From: Pseudomonadota bacterium
Lineage (GTDB): Bacteria > Pseudomonadota > Gammaproteobacteria > Legionellales > Legionellaceae
Assembly: GCA_020161725.1 (NCBI GenBank)
Contig: JAIUOG010000007.1
Location: 1 to 49,424, forward strand
Length of the DNA: 49,424 nucleotides
Reading direction: 5' to 3'
How positions within the stretch are numbered: position 1 is the first letter of the stretch; every line of letters starts with the position of its first letter. A program made the position numbers and the translations under genes. Positions 7,997 to 18,642 of the stretch are shown in pieces. A model generated the notes under the pieces. It was not told the origin of the DNA. It ran no database searches and worked only from the letters and a program-made list of their open reading frames with translations.

Positions 7997-9306
7997 TTTT
8001 TACCTACAATAATAGTAAGCATTTTATTGGGCTCAATATGTTGTTTAAAGGCCTCGATAATTTGGGCATGAGTTACCTCATTAATATGTTTGACATAGGT
8101 ATCTAAATAATCCTTAGGCAAATTATAAAAGGCCATTTTTAAAAGCATATTAGCGATAGTGCCATTATTTGCTAGAGAAAGAGGAAAACTGCCCATTAGA
8201 TATTGTTTTGCAGATTGAAGCTCTTCTTCACTCGGGCCTTTATTAATAAAATCCTTTAAGGTTTCTTGGGTCAATTCTAAGGCATACAGTGCTTTTTGAT
8301 TTTGGGTGGCTAAATTAATAATAAAAGGGCCGTTGCCTGGCATAGGTATGAATTGACTATTAACACTATAAGTTAGCCCTCTTTTTTCTCGGATTTCAGT
8401 TGATAGTTTTGAGACTAAAGCACCTCCGCCCAAAATATAGTTGCCAACCATCAAAGGAAAATAATCCTTATCATGATGGGTAATGCCAATCTGCCCAACC
8501 CTTAAGGATGTTTGTGTTGAAGGAAAATCAACTGAAACTTCTTCTGCTGAGGATGCCTTCTTAGCTAAAGGAATGGAGTCGGCTTTTATACCTTTGGGTA
8601 ATTGGCCAATTAATTTTTCAGCAATTTCATGTGCTTTGGAAGAGCTTATCGCACCAACAATAACCATCGTTGCATTCGATGCAACGAAATATTTTTTATA
8701 AAAATCTTTAACGGAACTTACTGATAACTTATCTAAGCTTTCTTTATTGCCATTGATAGGGTGCGCATAGGGGTGAGAACCATATAGTTTTTCAAAAAAT
8801 AGTTGGTTAGCCAATTCATCAGGCGATTCTCCTACTTGAGCAAGGGCTAAAATTTGCTGGTTTCTCTCCCGTAAAAAAGCGTCTTTAGGAAAATCAGGTT
8901 GGTTGATAATAAGTTGAAAATTGTTAACCGCTTTCTGCAAAGGGCCTTCTTTCGATAAGCTTTTTAAACTTAATATGGCCATATCACGGCTGGATTCAGC
9001 AAAATACTGTGCACCAGTATCGGCCAAGGCTTCGGCTATATGGCTCGCATCTTTGGATGCATTGCCTTGATTCATCAGATTGGTTGTCAAAGCACTTAAG
9101 CCAAATTGATTGCCGTCATAGGCAGAACCTGCTTTAAAGGCAAGGTTAATATTCACCATCGGTACTTCCATGGCTTGGTAAAAAATGACTTTGGCACCAT
9201 TCGCTGTTTGCCATTCTTCGGTATTAAAGCGATTTGCTTGACTGAATTGGCTAAAGCCTACTAAAAAAAGCGAAATATAGCCTAGTTTTTTTAAAACGAT
9301 TTTCAT
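7993..9306 (-). CDS. M16-family peptidase-like protein lacking the zinc site
   Basis: A 437-residue exported protein (signal MKIVLKKLGYISLFLVGFSQ, then FSQA) with the M16 fold. At the place of the HxxEH zinc motif it reads GLSALTTNLMNQG, so the metal ligands are missing. It keeps the Arg/Tyr element (REKRGLTYSV) typical of the second M16 half. It probably forms a heterodimer with the product of the gene just upstream, one subunit giving the zinc site and this one the R/Y pair, as in mitochondrial processing peptidase and two-gene bacterial M16 enzymes. It overlaps both neighbours by four bases. The substrate is unknown. Confidence 0.9.
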   Translation of the reverse strand: MKIVLKKLGYISLFLVGFSQFSQANRFNTEEWQTANGAKVIFYQAMEVPMVNINLAFKAGSAYDGNQFGLSALTTNLMNQGNASKDASHIAEALADTGAQYFAESSRDMAILSLKSLSKEGPLQKAVNNFQLIINQPDFPKDAFLRERNQQILALAQVGESPDELANQLFFEKLYGSHPYAHPINGNKESLDKLSVSSVKDFYKKYFVASNATMVIVGAISSSKAHEIAEKLIGQLPKGIKADSIPLAKKASSAEEVSVDFPSTQTSLRVGQIGITHHDKDYFPLMVGNYILGGGALVSKLSTEIREKRGLTYSVNSQFIPMPGNGPFIINLATQNQKALYALELTQETLKDFINKGPSEEELQSAKQYLMGSFPLSLANNGTIANMLLKMAFYNLPKDYLDTYVKHINEVTHAQIIEAFKQHIEPNKMLTIIVGKK

Positions 9307-10628
9307 TCATTTCCCTTATCTGATTGCTCAGGAATTAACCTGGCTTCCGTCAATGTTCTATCATTAAAATATTTTTTAGCGACAGCTTGAATTTGTTCTG
9401 CTGTAATGGCATTTATTTTATCAGGGTATTGTTCAGTAGCTTGCCAGCCTAACCCTATAGTTTCTAGTAAGCCTAACTCCATCGCTTGACCAAAAATCGA
9501 ATCTTTTTCAAAAGTTTTCTGCGCTATAATTTGTGTTTTTACACGATTCAATTCTTGCTGACTTACAGGCTCATTTTGCAAGCGAGTTAATTCTTTTTGC
9601 ATTGCAATTTTTAATTCATCTAAATTATGACCTTGTGTGGGCGTGGCAAAGAGCACAAATTGGGTGGTAAAACGGGCATAAAGGTTATAATAACTCTCAG
9701 CATCACTAGCAATATGCTGGCCTCTCACTAAACCTTTTGCGAAACGCCCACTTTCACCGGCACTTAAAATATTAGCTAAAAGTTCTAAAGCATAGGGTTC
9801 ATAATCAATTTTGGCGGATTTAGCGCTTGGAACTGTATATCCAAACATTAACAAGGGTAATTTGGCTGGTGCTTTTATTTCTACGGTTTTTTTCCCTAAT
9901 CCAAGGGGTTCTGCCTGCGGTTTTCTTTGATAATCGGCTTTTTTGCTGATAGAGCCAAAGTATTGGATAGCTAATTGATATACTTCTTTAGGACTAACAT
10001 CCCCTACCACTACTACAATTGCGTTATCAGGTGAATAAAAACGTTCATACCAGGCTTTTAAATCTTTAATATTCATTTGGTAAAGATCGGACATCCAGCC
10101 AATCACCGGATGATGATAGGGAGTACTTAAATGAGCGGCTGCAAGATAGCGTTCGAAAGCTAAGGCTTGAGGATTATTATCTGTACGCATACGACGTTCT
10201 TCGCGTATGACTTTAATTTCTTTGGCAAATTCATCTTCTTGTAATAGTAAATGCTGCATTCTATCCGCTTCTAATTCAAAACTTTTAGCAAGTTGATTGG
10301 CAGCCATTTTTTCGAAATAAGCAGTATAATCGTAATTAGTAAAGGCATTTTCTTGGCCGCCAAGAGAGGCAATAGCTTGTGAAAAATAGCCTAAAGGATA
10401 TTTAGGAGTACCTTTAAACATCATGTGTTCTAAGGCATGGGATAGGCCAGTATAGCCTCCTTTTTCATCGGCAGAACCTACATTATACCAAACCATTGAT
10501 ACAACAATCGGTGCACGATGATCTTCTTTAACTAAGACTTTTAAGCCATTAGGCAGGGTGAACTCGCTTACTTGTGCTAGGATACTGCTTGACAGCACAC
10601 TAAAAAGTAATGCAAATATGATACGCAT
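9303..10628 (-). CDS. Zinc-dependent M16 peptidase, catalytic subunit
   Basis: A 441-residue periplasmic M16 protease with signal peptide MRIIFALLFSVLSSSILA. The inverted zinc motif HALEH (residues 64-68) is intact, and the third metal ligand is probably a Glu in VIREERRMR (about 143-144). It is the first gene of the operon M16-M16-rsmD, with a good ribosome site CTGGAG seven bases before the ATG, and it diverges from ftsY. Together with the next gene it likely forms one heterodimeric peptidase for peptides or damaged proteins in the envelope. Confidence 0.93.
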   Translation of the reverse strand: MRIIFALLFSVLSSSILAQVSEFTLPNGLKVLVKEDHRAPIVVSMVWYNVGSADEKGGYTGLSHALEHMMFKGTPKYPLGYFSQAIASLGGQENAFTNYDYTAYFEKMAANQLAKSFELEADRMQHLLLQEDEFAKEIKVIREERRMRTDNNPQALAFERYLAAAHLSTPYHHPVIGWMSDLYQMNIKDLKAWYERFYSPDNAIVVVVGDVSPKEVYQLAIQYFGSISKKADYQRKPQAEPLGLGKKTVEIKAPAKLPLLMFGYTVPSAKSAKIDYEPYALELLANILSAGESGRFAKGLVRGQHIASDAESYYNLYARFTTQFVLFATPTQGHNLDELKIAMQKELTRLQNEPVSQQELNRVKTQIIAQKTFEKDSIFGQAMELGLLETIGLGWQATEQYPDKINAITAEQIQAVAKKYFNDRTLTEARLIPEQSDKGNE

Positions 10629-10689
10629 GGCTTAACTCCAGGCCTAAAAAGATGATAGAATTCCATATTTCCAATGGTTTGTACACCTT

Positions 10690-11721
10690 ATGATTAAATG
10701 GTTTAAAAAAAATCAGAATGAATCTACTACTGTAGAAACACCCGAAGAGGTGCAGATAAAGGATGAAATTCTGGAAGAAGATGCGCCTAAAGAAGGTTTT
10801 TTTTCTCGCTTTAAACACGGCCTATCTAAGACTCGCCAGCAATTTGGTTCGGGCATTGGTCGTCTTTTGCTGGGTAAAAAAGAATTAGATAAAGACTTAC
10901 TTGAAAACTTAGAAACGATACTGTTAAGTGCGGATTTAGGAATTGAAACTTCTACCACTATTCTTGAGCAATTAAGCCAAGGTATGGCAAGAAAAGATCT
11001 GAGCGATGGTGATGCTGTTTACGGCGCTTTAAAAAATCGTCTCGAGGCCATTTTACTGGCTTGTGAAAAACCCCTTATTACTGAAACGAAGGATAAGTCT
11101 CCCTTTGTTATTCTTACAGTAGGTGTAAATGGCGCAGGTAAAACAACTTCAATTGGCAAATTGGCTAAGCAATACCAGGAGCAAGGCAAAAAAGTGATGT
11201 TAGCCGCTGGTGATACTTTCAGAGCAGCCGCGGTTGAGCAATTGAAAGTTTGGGGTGAGCGTAATCAAATTGCAGTTATTGCACAGCAAACTGGGGCTGA
11301 TAGTGCTTCTGTTATTTATGATGCCTTACAAGCAGCTAAGGCTCGTAATATTGATATTCTGATTGCAGATACAGCGGGGCGCCTGCATACTCAAACTAAC
11401 CTTATGGAAGAATTGAAAAAAGTAAAACGCGTGATTCAAAAATTAGACGAAAATGCCCCTCATGAAGTGATGTTAGTTTTAGATGCAAGTATCGGTCAAA
11501 ATGCATTAAATCAGGCTAAACAGTTTCATGAAGCTGTTGGTTTAACAGGAATTACAATGACGAAATTAGATGGTAGCGCTAAAGGCGGTATTTTGTTTGC
11601 TATTGCTAATGAATTAAAGATACCATTTCGTTATTTAGGAATAGGTGAGGGCATTAACGATCTACGCCCTTTTGATGCAAAGCAGTTTGTTAGAGCAATT
11701 TTCAATGATGATCAAGTTTGA
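10690..11721 (+). CDS. ftsY: Signal recognition particle receptor FtsY
   Basis: A 343-residue SRP GTPase. A short acidic A domain (about 1-40) precedes the NG domain. GTPase motifs are GVNGAGKTTSIGKLA (G1), DTFRAAAVEQL, DTAGRLH (G3) and TKLDGSAKGG (G4 and closing loop). FtsY receives the SRP-ribosome complex at the membrane for co-translational insertion. It is the first gene of ftsY-ftsE-ftsX and overlaps ftsE by 14 bases; the ftsYEX-rpoH order is widely conserved in gammaproteobacteria. Confidence 0.97.
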   Translation: MIKWFKKNQNESTTVETPEEVQIKDEILEEDAPKEGFFSRFKHGLSKTRQQFGSGIGRLLLGKKELDKDLLENLETILLSADLGIETSTTILEQLSQGMARKDLSDGDAVYGALKNRLEAILLACEKPLITETKDKSPFVILTVGVNGAGKTTSIGKLAKQYQEQGKKVMLAAGDTFRAAAVEQLKVWGERNQIAVIAQQTGADSASVIYDALQAAKARNIDILIADTAGRLHTQTNLMEELKKVKRVIQKLDENAPHEVMLVLDASIGQNALNQAKQFHEAVGLTGITMTKLDGSAKGGILFAIANELKIPFRYLGIGEGINDLRPFDAKQFVRAIFNDDQV

Positions 11722-12358
11722 ACAAGTATCAAAACGCTATCCTGGTGGTTATGAAGCTTTAAGCCAAGTTAATTTTAATTTGGACAAGGGAGAAATGGCT
11801 TTTTTGACTGGTCATTCGGGTGCTGGCAAAAGCACTTTTTTAAAGCTCATAGGAATGCTTGAAAGTCCTTCTTCAGGGCAGATTATCGTTAATAATGTTC
11901 GTTTAAATCAATTAAAGAAGAAAGATGTGGCTTCATTTCGAAGTCAGTTAGGTATTACTTTTCAATCGCCTAATTTACTTAATGATAGAACTATTTTTGA
12001 TAATGTGGCTTTACCTTTACAAATTAGGGGTTTCAGTCAATCAACGATAGCAAAACGTGTATCAGCTGCTTTAGATATGGTTGGTTTATTGAATAAAGAA
12101 AAAATGTTTCCTTTGCATTTATCGGGTGGCGAGCAGCAACGTGTAGGTATTGCAAGGGCAGTAGTGCATAAACCTGATTTACTGTTAGCAGATGAGCCTA
12201 CAGGGAATCTTGACCCTAATCTTTCTTCTGAAATTATGAAATTGTTTGAACAATTTAATCAAGTTGGTGTTAGCGTCTTAGTGGCAACACATGATCTTAA
12301 TTTAATAGCAAGAATGAAGCATCGCATTGTTATGTTAAAGGATGGGCGTTTATGTTAA
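11708..12358 (+). CDS. ftsE: Cell division ABC ATPase FtsE
   Basis: A 216-residue ABC ATPase. The start is taken at the second of two adjacent ATGs (11705 and 11708), giving MIKFEQVSKRYPGG, the family N-terminus; an upstream in-frame start at 11645 would add 21 residues that overlap ftsY and look unrelated. Motifs are Walker A GHSGAGKST, signature LSGGEQQRVGIARA and Walker B LLLADEPTGNLD. FtsE with FtsX links the divisome to activation of periplasmic amidases through EnvC-type proteins. It overlaps ftsX by seven bases. Confidence 0.95.
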   Translation: MIKFEQVSKRYPGGYEALSQVNFNLDKGEMAFLTGHSGAGKSTFLKLIGMLESPSSGQIIVNNVRLNQLKKKDVASFRSQLGITFQSPNLLNDRTIFDNVALPLQIRGFSQSTIAKRVSAALDMVGLLNKEKMFPLHLSGGEQQRVGIARAVVHKPDLLLADEPTGNLDPNLSSEIMKLFEQFNQVGVSVLVATHDLNLIARMKHRIVMLKDGRLC

Positions 12359-13281
12359 ATCAATTATCAGCGAAAGCCTCTCATCATTTACATGCTGCTA
12401 ATAGCAGCCTTACACTGCTTTGTCGCCAGCCTATCGCGACCATATTGACGGTTGTTGTGATTGCTATAGCACTGACCCTGCCTATGCTATTTTGGGTGTG
12501 TACTGATAATCTAAAAGCAATATCTAACAATTGGCAAAAAACAGGACATATCTCACTTTATTTGAAATCCTCCTTAACTCCACAACAAACCGCTCTTTTT
12601 TTAGATAAAGTACGGGCTACTGATGGAGTGGCATCTGCTAATTTGAAATCAGCAGATGATGGTTTGAAAGAATTACAAAATCAGGAAGGCATGCAAGATA
12701 TCATGCGCTATTTACCTGAAAATCCTTTACCAGCTGTGATTGAAGTTGTTCCTTCTTTAACGGTTGCGAATGCATCTGCTCTAGAAAATTTATTTTCACA
12801 GTTAAAAACCAATTCAGAAGTGGATTTAGGCAAAATTGATATGCAATGGATTAACCGTTTGAATGCAATTTTAGGCTTTGCTGCTAAGGTGACCAATACT
12901 CTTTTGGCCTTGCTTGCCTTGGCTGTTGTTTTTTTAATTGGCAATACATTGCGTTTAGCTATACATAATCGACATGAAGAAATCAGGGTCTTAAAATTAA
13001 TTGGAGCGACTGATCCTTTTATTGCGAGACCTTTTTTATATTCAGGCATGTGGTATGGCTTTGCAGGGGCGATTTTTGCCATACTTTTCGTTAATTTATT
13101 TATGCTAAGCTTAAGTATAGCTGCGAGAGTTCTGGCTCAAGCTTACCAAATGGATATTCCTTTACTTGGTTTATCCTTAAAACAAGCCTATTTTTTAGTT
13201 TTGATCTCTGTATTTTTAGGTTGGATTGGGGCCATGTTGACAATAAATAGGCAACTTGCTTCTATTGAACCTTATAATTAA
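12352..13281 (+). CDS. ftsX: Cell division membrane protein FtsX
   Basis: A 309-residue permease-like protein with four predicted membrane helices: one near residues 25-47, then after a periplasmic domain (about 50-165) three more around 180-200, 225-250 and 270-295. It pairs with FtsE. The periplasmic domain is the part that contacts amidase activators. It is translationally coupled to ftsE and is followed 61 bases later by rpoH. Confidence 0.94.
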   Translation: MLNQLSAKASHHLHAANSSLTLLCRQPIATILTVVVIAIALTLPMLFWVCTDNLKAISNNWQKTGHISLYLKSSLTPQQTALFLDKVRATDGVASANLKSADDGLKELQNQEGMQDIMRYLPENPLPAVIEVVPSLTVANASALENLFSQLKTNSEVDLGKIDMQWINRLNAILGFAAKVTNTLLALLALAVVFLIGNTLRLAIHNRHEEIRVLKLIGATDPFIARPFLYSGMWYGFAGAIFAILFVNLFMLSLSIAARVLAQAYQMDIPLLGLSLKQAYFLVLISVFLGWIGAMLTINRQLASIEPYN

Positions 13282-13342
13282 GTATAATAATGAGGATATT
13301 TTTTGTACTTGAGGTCTTTAGTTTTTCAAGGGAGAATAATTC

Positions 13343-14200
13343 ATGTCTCAGCAGTTTCAGTTAGCATCTTTAAATCTACCCATAGGTAGTCTTGATGCTT
13401 ATATTCATCGAGTTAATCAAATACCTATGTTGTCTCTCGAAGAAGAATTAGACTGTGCGAGGCGTTTTCATGAAGAGGGTGATCTAGAAGGGGCTCGTAG
13501 CTTAGTGCTTGCCCATCTTCGTTATGTTGTAAGGGTTGCCCGTAGTTATATGGGATATGGCTTACCTCTTAATGATCTTATCCAAGAAGGTAATATTGGT
13601 CTAATGAAGGCTGTGAAACGGTTTGACCCCGATGTAGGGGTGCGTTTAGTGTCTTTTGCTATTCATTGGATAAAAGCTGAAATACATGAGTTTGTGTTAC
13701 GTAACTGGCGCATTGTTAAAGTTGCAACGACTAAAGCGCAACGTAAGTTATTTTTTAATCTTCGCCAAATGAAAAGTCATCTGGGTTGGTTAAATAAAGA
13801 AGAAGTTCAATCGATTGCAGAGGATTTGGGTGTGACTCCAGAAGATGTACTACAAATGGAGCGCCGTTTGAGTGCTGTTGATGCATCTTATGATGCCTCT
13901 CCTTCCGATGACGATGAAGATACATTCAAAATACCTGCCCAGTATTTACAAGATCATAAATCAGACCCTGCCTATCTTATTGAAAAAGAGCTTGCCGGTG
14001 CTGAAGATAAAGAGCAGTTACTTTCTGCTTTTGCACGCTTAGATGAGCGTAGCCAAGATATTTTACAAGCTCGTTGGTTAGCAGAAGAGAAAGCAACCTT
14101 ACATGAATTAGCTGAAAAATATGGTGTTTCTGCTGAAAGAGTTCGACAACTTGAAAAAAATGCAATGAAAAAGCTTCGTCAATTTATGGAAGGTATGTAA
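13343..14200 (+). CDS. rpoH: RNA polymerase heat-shock sigma factor RpoH
   Basis: A 285-residue sigma-32 factor. Region 1.2/2 begins [16 protein letters not shown], region 2.2 reads [18 protein letters not shown], the RpoH box is QRKLFFNLR and region 4.2 has the helix-turn-helix [19 protein letters not shown]. It directs transcription of chaperones and proteases on heat or envelope stress. The ATG follows GGGAG at eight bases. A separate promoter upstream is likely but not clear; TATAAT-like sequences lie at 13273 and 13283 without a convincing -35. Confidence 0.97.
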   Translation: MSQQFQLASLNLPIGSLDAYIHRVNQIPMLSLEEELDCARRFHEEGDLEGARSLVLAHLRYVVRVARSYMGYGLPLNDLIQEGNIGLMKAVKRFDPDVGVRLVSFAIHWIKAEIHEFVLRNWRIVKVATTKAQRKLFFNLRQMKSHLGWLNKEEVQSIAEDLGVTPEDVLQMERRLSAVDASYDASPSDDDEDTFKIPAQYLQDHKSDPAYLIEKELAGAEDKEQLLSAFARLDERSQDILQARWLAEEKATLHELAEKYGVSAERVRQLEKNAMKKLRQFMEGM

Positions 14201-14572
14201 GAAATAAAGACAGGCCAACCTACTATTGTAACTCGTTGCAAGCATCTGACTCTTATAAACATCTCAATACCGTCATCCTGCAAAAGCGTAGCTTTTGAAG
14301 GATCTTAGTCCGCATTTGTCGAATTTATTGAAGTATCCGAGCTAGAATACCTATCTTCATGCTTAGGCTGGCGCTAAACGTAGTAGCGCCCAGCAGCCGA
14401 AATCCAGCTATATTCAGCAAAAATTATAATTCACTTTACTCGCTAGCATCTCCATTCTTAATTCTTTTCTTTCATTTAAGACCTTAAATCATCATTTTTA
14501 TTAAGAAACCGTTAAGCTAAAAATGCTATAATAATGCCCATCTAAGCTAAAATTTTATTAAGGAACTGAAAT
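14201..14572. other. Intergenic region with decayed repeats and the next gene's promoter
   Basis: No gene is visible. Around 14270-14310 there is a fragment of a common dispersed palindrome (CGTCATCCTGCAAAAGCG... GAAGGATCT), and around 14365-14410 a decayed copy of another (GGCTGGCGCTAAACG... CGCCCAGCAGCC). The right end holds the promoter of the following gene (14500-14532). Confidence 0.6.
14500..14532 (+). promoter_or_regulatory. Tandem TTAA boxes and -10, PmrA-like promoter
   Basis: Two half-sites, ATTAAGAAA (14500-14508) and GTTAAGCTA (14511-14519), are separated by two bases, then seven bases, then a perfect TATAAT (14527-14532). The 11-bp periodic direct repeat over the -35 region is the layout of PmrA response-regulator sites. 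The same geometry recurs before the gene at 44254. Confidence 0.5.
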
Positions 14573-16702
14573 ATGCCAAATATAACTATTTCTGAAGAAG
14601 TCGATATTTATCAACTTCCAGAAGCAGATTCCTTATTACGTCCAGGTGATGAAATTACCATAGGTGATTTGCATGCCAGTGCTATGAAATTTATGTTTAT
14701 GTTAGTTAAACATGGTCTTGTAGAAGGCTTAGATAAAGCAAAATACACTAGATTAGTTGAAATTTATTCAAAACCAATCAATGAGTTAACCAAAACTGAT
14801 ATACAAGAATTTGATAGAATTTTAGATGGCCTTCAATTCAATAATCATGCTTTAGTAAGACTTATCGGCGATGAATTATCGGATAGAAGCCCTAATGATT
14901 ATTTTGTTCTTAAAATTTTTCAAAAATTAAAACAAGCAAATGTTAACGTTCAAACAATCATATCAAATCATGGTTTTGATTTCGTTATAGCCCTCGAGGC
15001 GAGCGATATAACTAAGAGTCAATCAATGGTTATGCCTTGTACATCAAAAACGAACCTTATTAAACTTATTGAAAAAGGAATATTAAACAAGCAAGAAGTG
15101 GTTGGACTTGCAAGAGAAAGTTATTTACCTAGCTTACAATTAATTTCCTATTCACTTAGCAAAGATAAAAAAGACATTAGCATTTATACACATGCTATTG
15201 CAGGCCTTGCAATAATTCAAAAAATGGCTGAAAAATTAGGTGTAAACTATCAAGACAATACAGCCGAAGCCTTAGCTAAGACAATTGATGAAATTAATAG
15301 ACGATTTCAAGAAAATTATGTCAAAAAAAATCAAGTGAGCTCTCTTCTTAATCGAGATACCGCGGGCAAAGTTTCCGCAAATCAGCTGGATATGCAAAAA
15401 TACTTAAGTGGTGACAACAATTTTGCCTTTGATCTTTTGCTTTGGAATAGACGCCTTCCTTCTGAATGGGAAGCGGTATATCGTCGTGAAGATAAAAGTA
15501 TTTCTAATCATTATAATAAAGGCTATAAGCTAACTTTCGTTCATGGGCATGACAGTACATCACGACATCTTAAGGAGCTCGAAAATTTAGATAACAATTT
15601 GGGCAAAGATCAAACACAGGAAATGCGCGCAGATATTAAGTTTAGGGTACCTAATAATAGGGGTAATTATAAAGTTTTAGTTCACCAAAAAACAGAAACC
15701 CAGCTAGGCTTGCAAGCGGATGAAACACAATTTGTACATACAGAGGCTTCGACAGCCAGTAGCTCAAGACCAGCACCAAATTATAGTTTGAATGATAGTC
15801 TTTTGACTGTGCCGCCTAATGACAGATTAAAAAATTGCTCTTCAAATCAAAGTGAAGCGAGTACAGTAACTTCGGTTTATAACCAGTATGACCCAGGCGC
15901 TTTATCATTTAGAACTGAGGCTTTACGCTCACCATCTCGCCAGGACGGGAAAGTGCCACAAATGGCAAATGCGAGTGGTTTAGCAAGCCAACAGGGAATG
16001 TTTTCACCACCTGGAACTCAATGTTCTTATGATTTAAAGGTTGATAATGTACATGCTATACAAATTAAATGTGTTGTAGACGGAAAAGCAGAATATAAAA
16101 TGAGTTTCGTTGATAAGAAAACACATGATCTGATGTTAAATTGGGTTAAAACTGTTCCAGGTATAGAGATAAATACTAATTTTTATTTTTCAGGTAACAA
16201 AGAGCGAGCAATTAAATTTACATTAAAAAATGGTTTCTCTGAGGAAAGTCTTAAAGACAAGCTTAAAGCTAGGTTTAGCAATCTAAATTTTTGGCTTTTT
16301 GAGCCTTCTGTAAGACCTATTAATAGACACTATTACGGTGAAAAATATGGTTTACCAGTAAAGGCTCCTGAAGAAATGTATCGAGGAATTATTAATTTAT
16401 TGGATGATTATACAAGGGGTGACTCCTGGTTTTGGCGTGTTATTCATTTAAATTGGGGAAGAAATCATCTGGATCTCATAGCTGATACAGTGAAGAATAT
16501 GCGGGAATTTCAAAAAAATAACACGTCTATTTCTATGATGGATATAGAAACAGTTTTAGCTAAAGTAGAAAGAAGGAGTATGGGTAGAAATCCAAATGGC
16601 TCTTTATCTAGCCGTTTATCTTACTTAAGAGAGCAGTTTGAGTCATTACAAAAGGCTTTAAAAAATGATGTAGATAATCCATATTTTTCTTCTAGACCTT
16701 AA
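14573..16702 (+). CDS. Putative Dot/Icm effector with PPP metallophosphatase-like N-terminus
   Basis: A 709-residue protein without signal peptide or membrane segment. The N-terminal 330 residues carry the ordered metal-site motifs of the calcineurin-like/PPP phosphatase fold: GDLH (31-34), GDELSDR (99-105), SNH in place of GNH (131-133), a lone His in YTHA (about 207) and HGHD (324-327). All five motif places are filled by plausible ligands, though divergent from housekeeping phosphatases. The similar opening (EITIGDLHA) is, to my recollection, shared by a family of Legionella effectors. Residues 390-490 are a low-complexity Ser/Pro/Gln linker, and the rest is an unassigned C-terminal domain. 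It is monocistronic, with a PmrA-like promoter. Activity, substrate and secretion are inferred. Confidence 0.75.
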   Translation: MPNITISEEVDIYQLPEADSLLRPGDEITIGDLHASAMKFMFMLVKHGLVEGLDKAKYTRLVEIYSKPINELTKTDIQEFDRILDGLQFNNHALVRLIGDELSDRSPNDYFVLKIFQKLKQANVNVQTIISNHGFDFVIALEASDITKSQSMVMPCTSKTNLIKLIEKGILNKQEVVGLARESYLPSLQLISYSLSKDKKDISIYTHAIAGLAIIQKMAEKLGVNYQDNTAEALAKTIDEINRRFQENYVKKNQVSSLLNRDTAGKVSANQLDMQKYLSGDNNFAFDLLLWNRRLPSEWEAVYRREDKSISNHYNKGYKLTFVHGHDSTSRHLKELENLDNNLGKDQTQEMRADIKFRVPNNRGNYKVLVHQKTETQLGLQADETQFVHTEASTASSSRPAPNYSLNDSLLTVPPNDRLKNCSSNQSEASTVTSVYNQYDPGALSFRTEALRSPSRQDGKVPQMANASGLASQQGMFSPPGTQCSYDLKVDNVHAIQIKCVVDGKAEYKMSFVDKKTHDLMLNWVKTVPGIEINTNFYFSGNKERAIKFTLKNGFSEESLKDKLKARFSNLNFWLFEPSVRPINRHYYGEKYGLPVKAPEEMYRGIINLLDDYTRGDSWFWRVIHLNWGRNHLDLIADTVKNMREFQKNNTSISMMDIETVLAKVERRSMGRNPNGSLSSRLSYLREQFESLQKALKNDVDNPYFSSRP

Positions 16703-16727
16703 AAGTTGGACTTTTAGTCCAACTTTT
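16701..16727. terminator. Bidirectional terminator between the effector candidate and eno
   Basis: A perfect 11-bp stem AAAAGTTGGAC / GTCCAACTTTT with a TTTTA loop sits between the convergent genes. The A/T ends of the stem give a short U tract on either strand, so it can serve both. Confidence 0.8.
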
Positions 16728-16733
16728 AGCAAT

Positions 16734-18020
<1,287 letters not shown>

Positions 18021-18254
18021 TTATTCTAATAAAGCCTGCTATTGTTTTGTCTTAATAAAGGCTTGTCAAGTTTGCTTTGATTTTTAACAGTCTTCTCTTA
18101 TTTTTTAAATCGGTTATTAATAATTAATCTGTTATTCTTGTATGTGTCAGGTAATTCCTCTCACCAAGTGGGAGAGGATGTCCGAAGGACAGGAGAGGCT
18201 TTGTTCGTGATCTTTAGCCTAGGTAAAGGCTTGCTCGTTACTACCCTCCCTACG

Positions 18255-18276
18255 TACCGTACACTTGTCCGCGGTA
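18255..18276 (-). repeat. Degenerate ACAAG-loop hairpin repeat
   Basis: TACCG ... CGGTA outer stem around CTTGT, flanked by CCTACG on the left, a decayed member of the hairpin family also found at 47508-47644. The outer stem has a paired A/T change relative to the TTCCG/CGGAA copies. Confidence 0.55.
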
Positions 18277-18364
18277 TCCAGGGATATTTGATTAAGCAGA
18301 AGTCTATCTTATAACTGAGTTTTATTGACCCTAATTCACTACAAACTGGACCCCGCGAATAAAT

Positions 18365-18642
18365 CCTGAAGGTTCCTCACAAAAAATGAGCATAATTTTT
18401 TGATAAAATTAGTAATTTTTTTTGATATGCATGAAGAAGCGTAATAAGAACAGTTTGTTATCCCACAAAATCCTGTCATTCCAGCAAAGGTGGGAATCTA
18501 TTTCTTAAAGCAGCACTTTACTTTGTCTGATGAATGGATTCCCGCCTGCGCGGGAATGACAAATAGAAAACCTAATTAGGTGCTCTATGAGTGCTCGGGG
18601 TGAGAGCACTTCTATGATTAAATTTTGTGAGGATCTCTCAGG
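18365..18642. mobile_element. MITE-like element, 278 bp, with terminal inverted repeats and 7-bp target duplication
   Basis: The ends are imperfect 20-bp inverted repeats: CCTGAAGGTTCCTCACAAAA on the left and the complement of CCTGAGAGATCCTCACAAAA on the right (17 of 20 match). The element is flanked by direct AATAAAT repeats (18358-18364 and 18643-18649). It has no ORF, so any transposase would have to act in trans. It contains internal hairpins, including AGTGCTC/GAGCACT (18590-18610) and a nested palindrome at 18474-18561. Confidence 0.7.
18474..18561. repeat. Nested GTCATTCC...GGAATGAC palindromic element
   Basis: An 88-bp unit with 29-bp inverted ends (TGTCATTCC... and ...GGGAATGACA, 24 of 29 matching). 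This is a widespread type of bacterial miniature repeat. It lies off-centre in the larger element, so it may be a later insertion into it. Confidence 0.6.

Noticed and set aside
12708..13082. A 124-codon minus-strand ORF inside ftsX
   Set aside because: It is an antisense shadow of ftsX; the lysine-rich translation has no recognisable family.
13273..13288. rpoH promoter at the TATAAT sequences at the ftsX end
   Set aside because: No -35 element is found at a workable distance (TTGCTT is 11 or 21 bases away).
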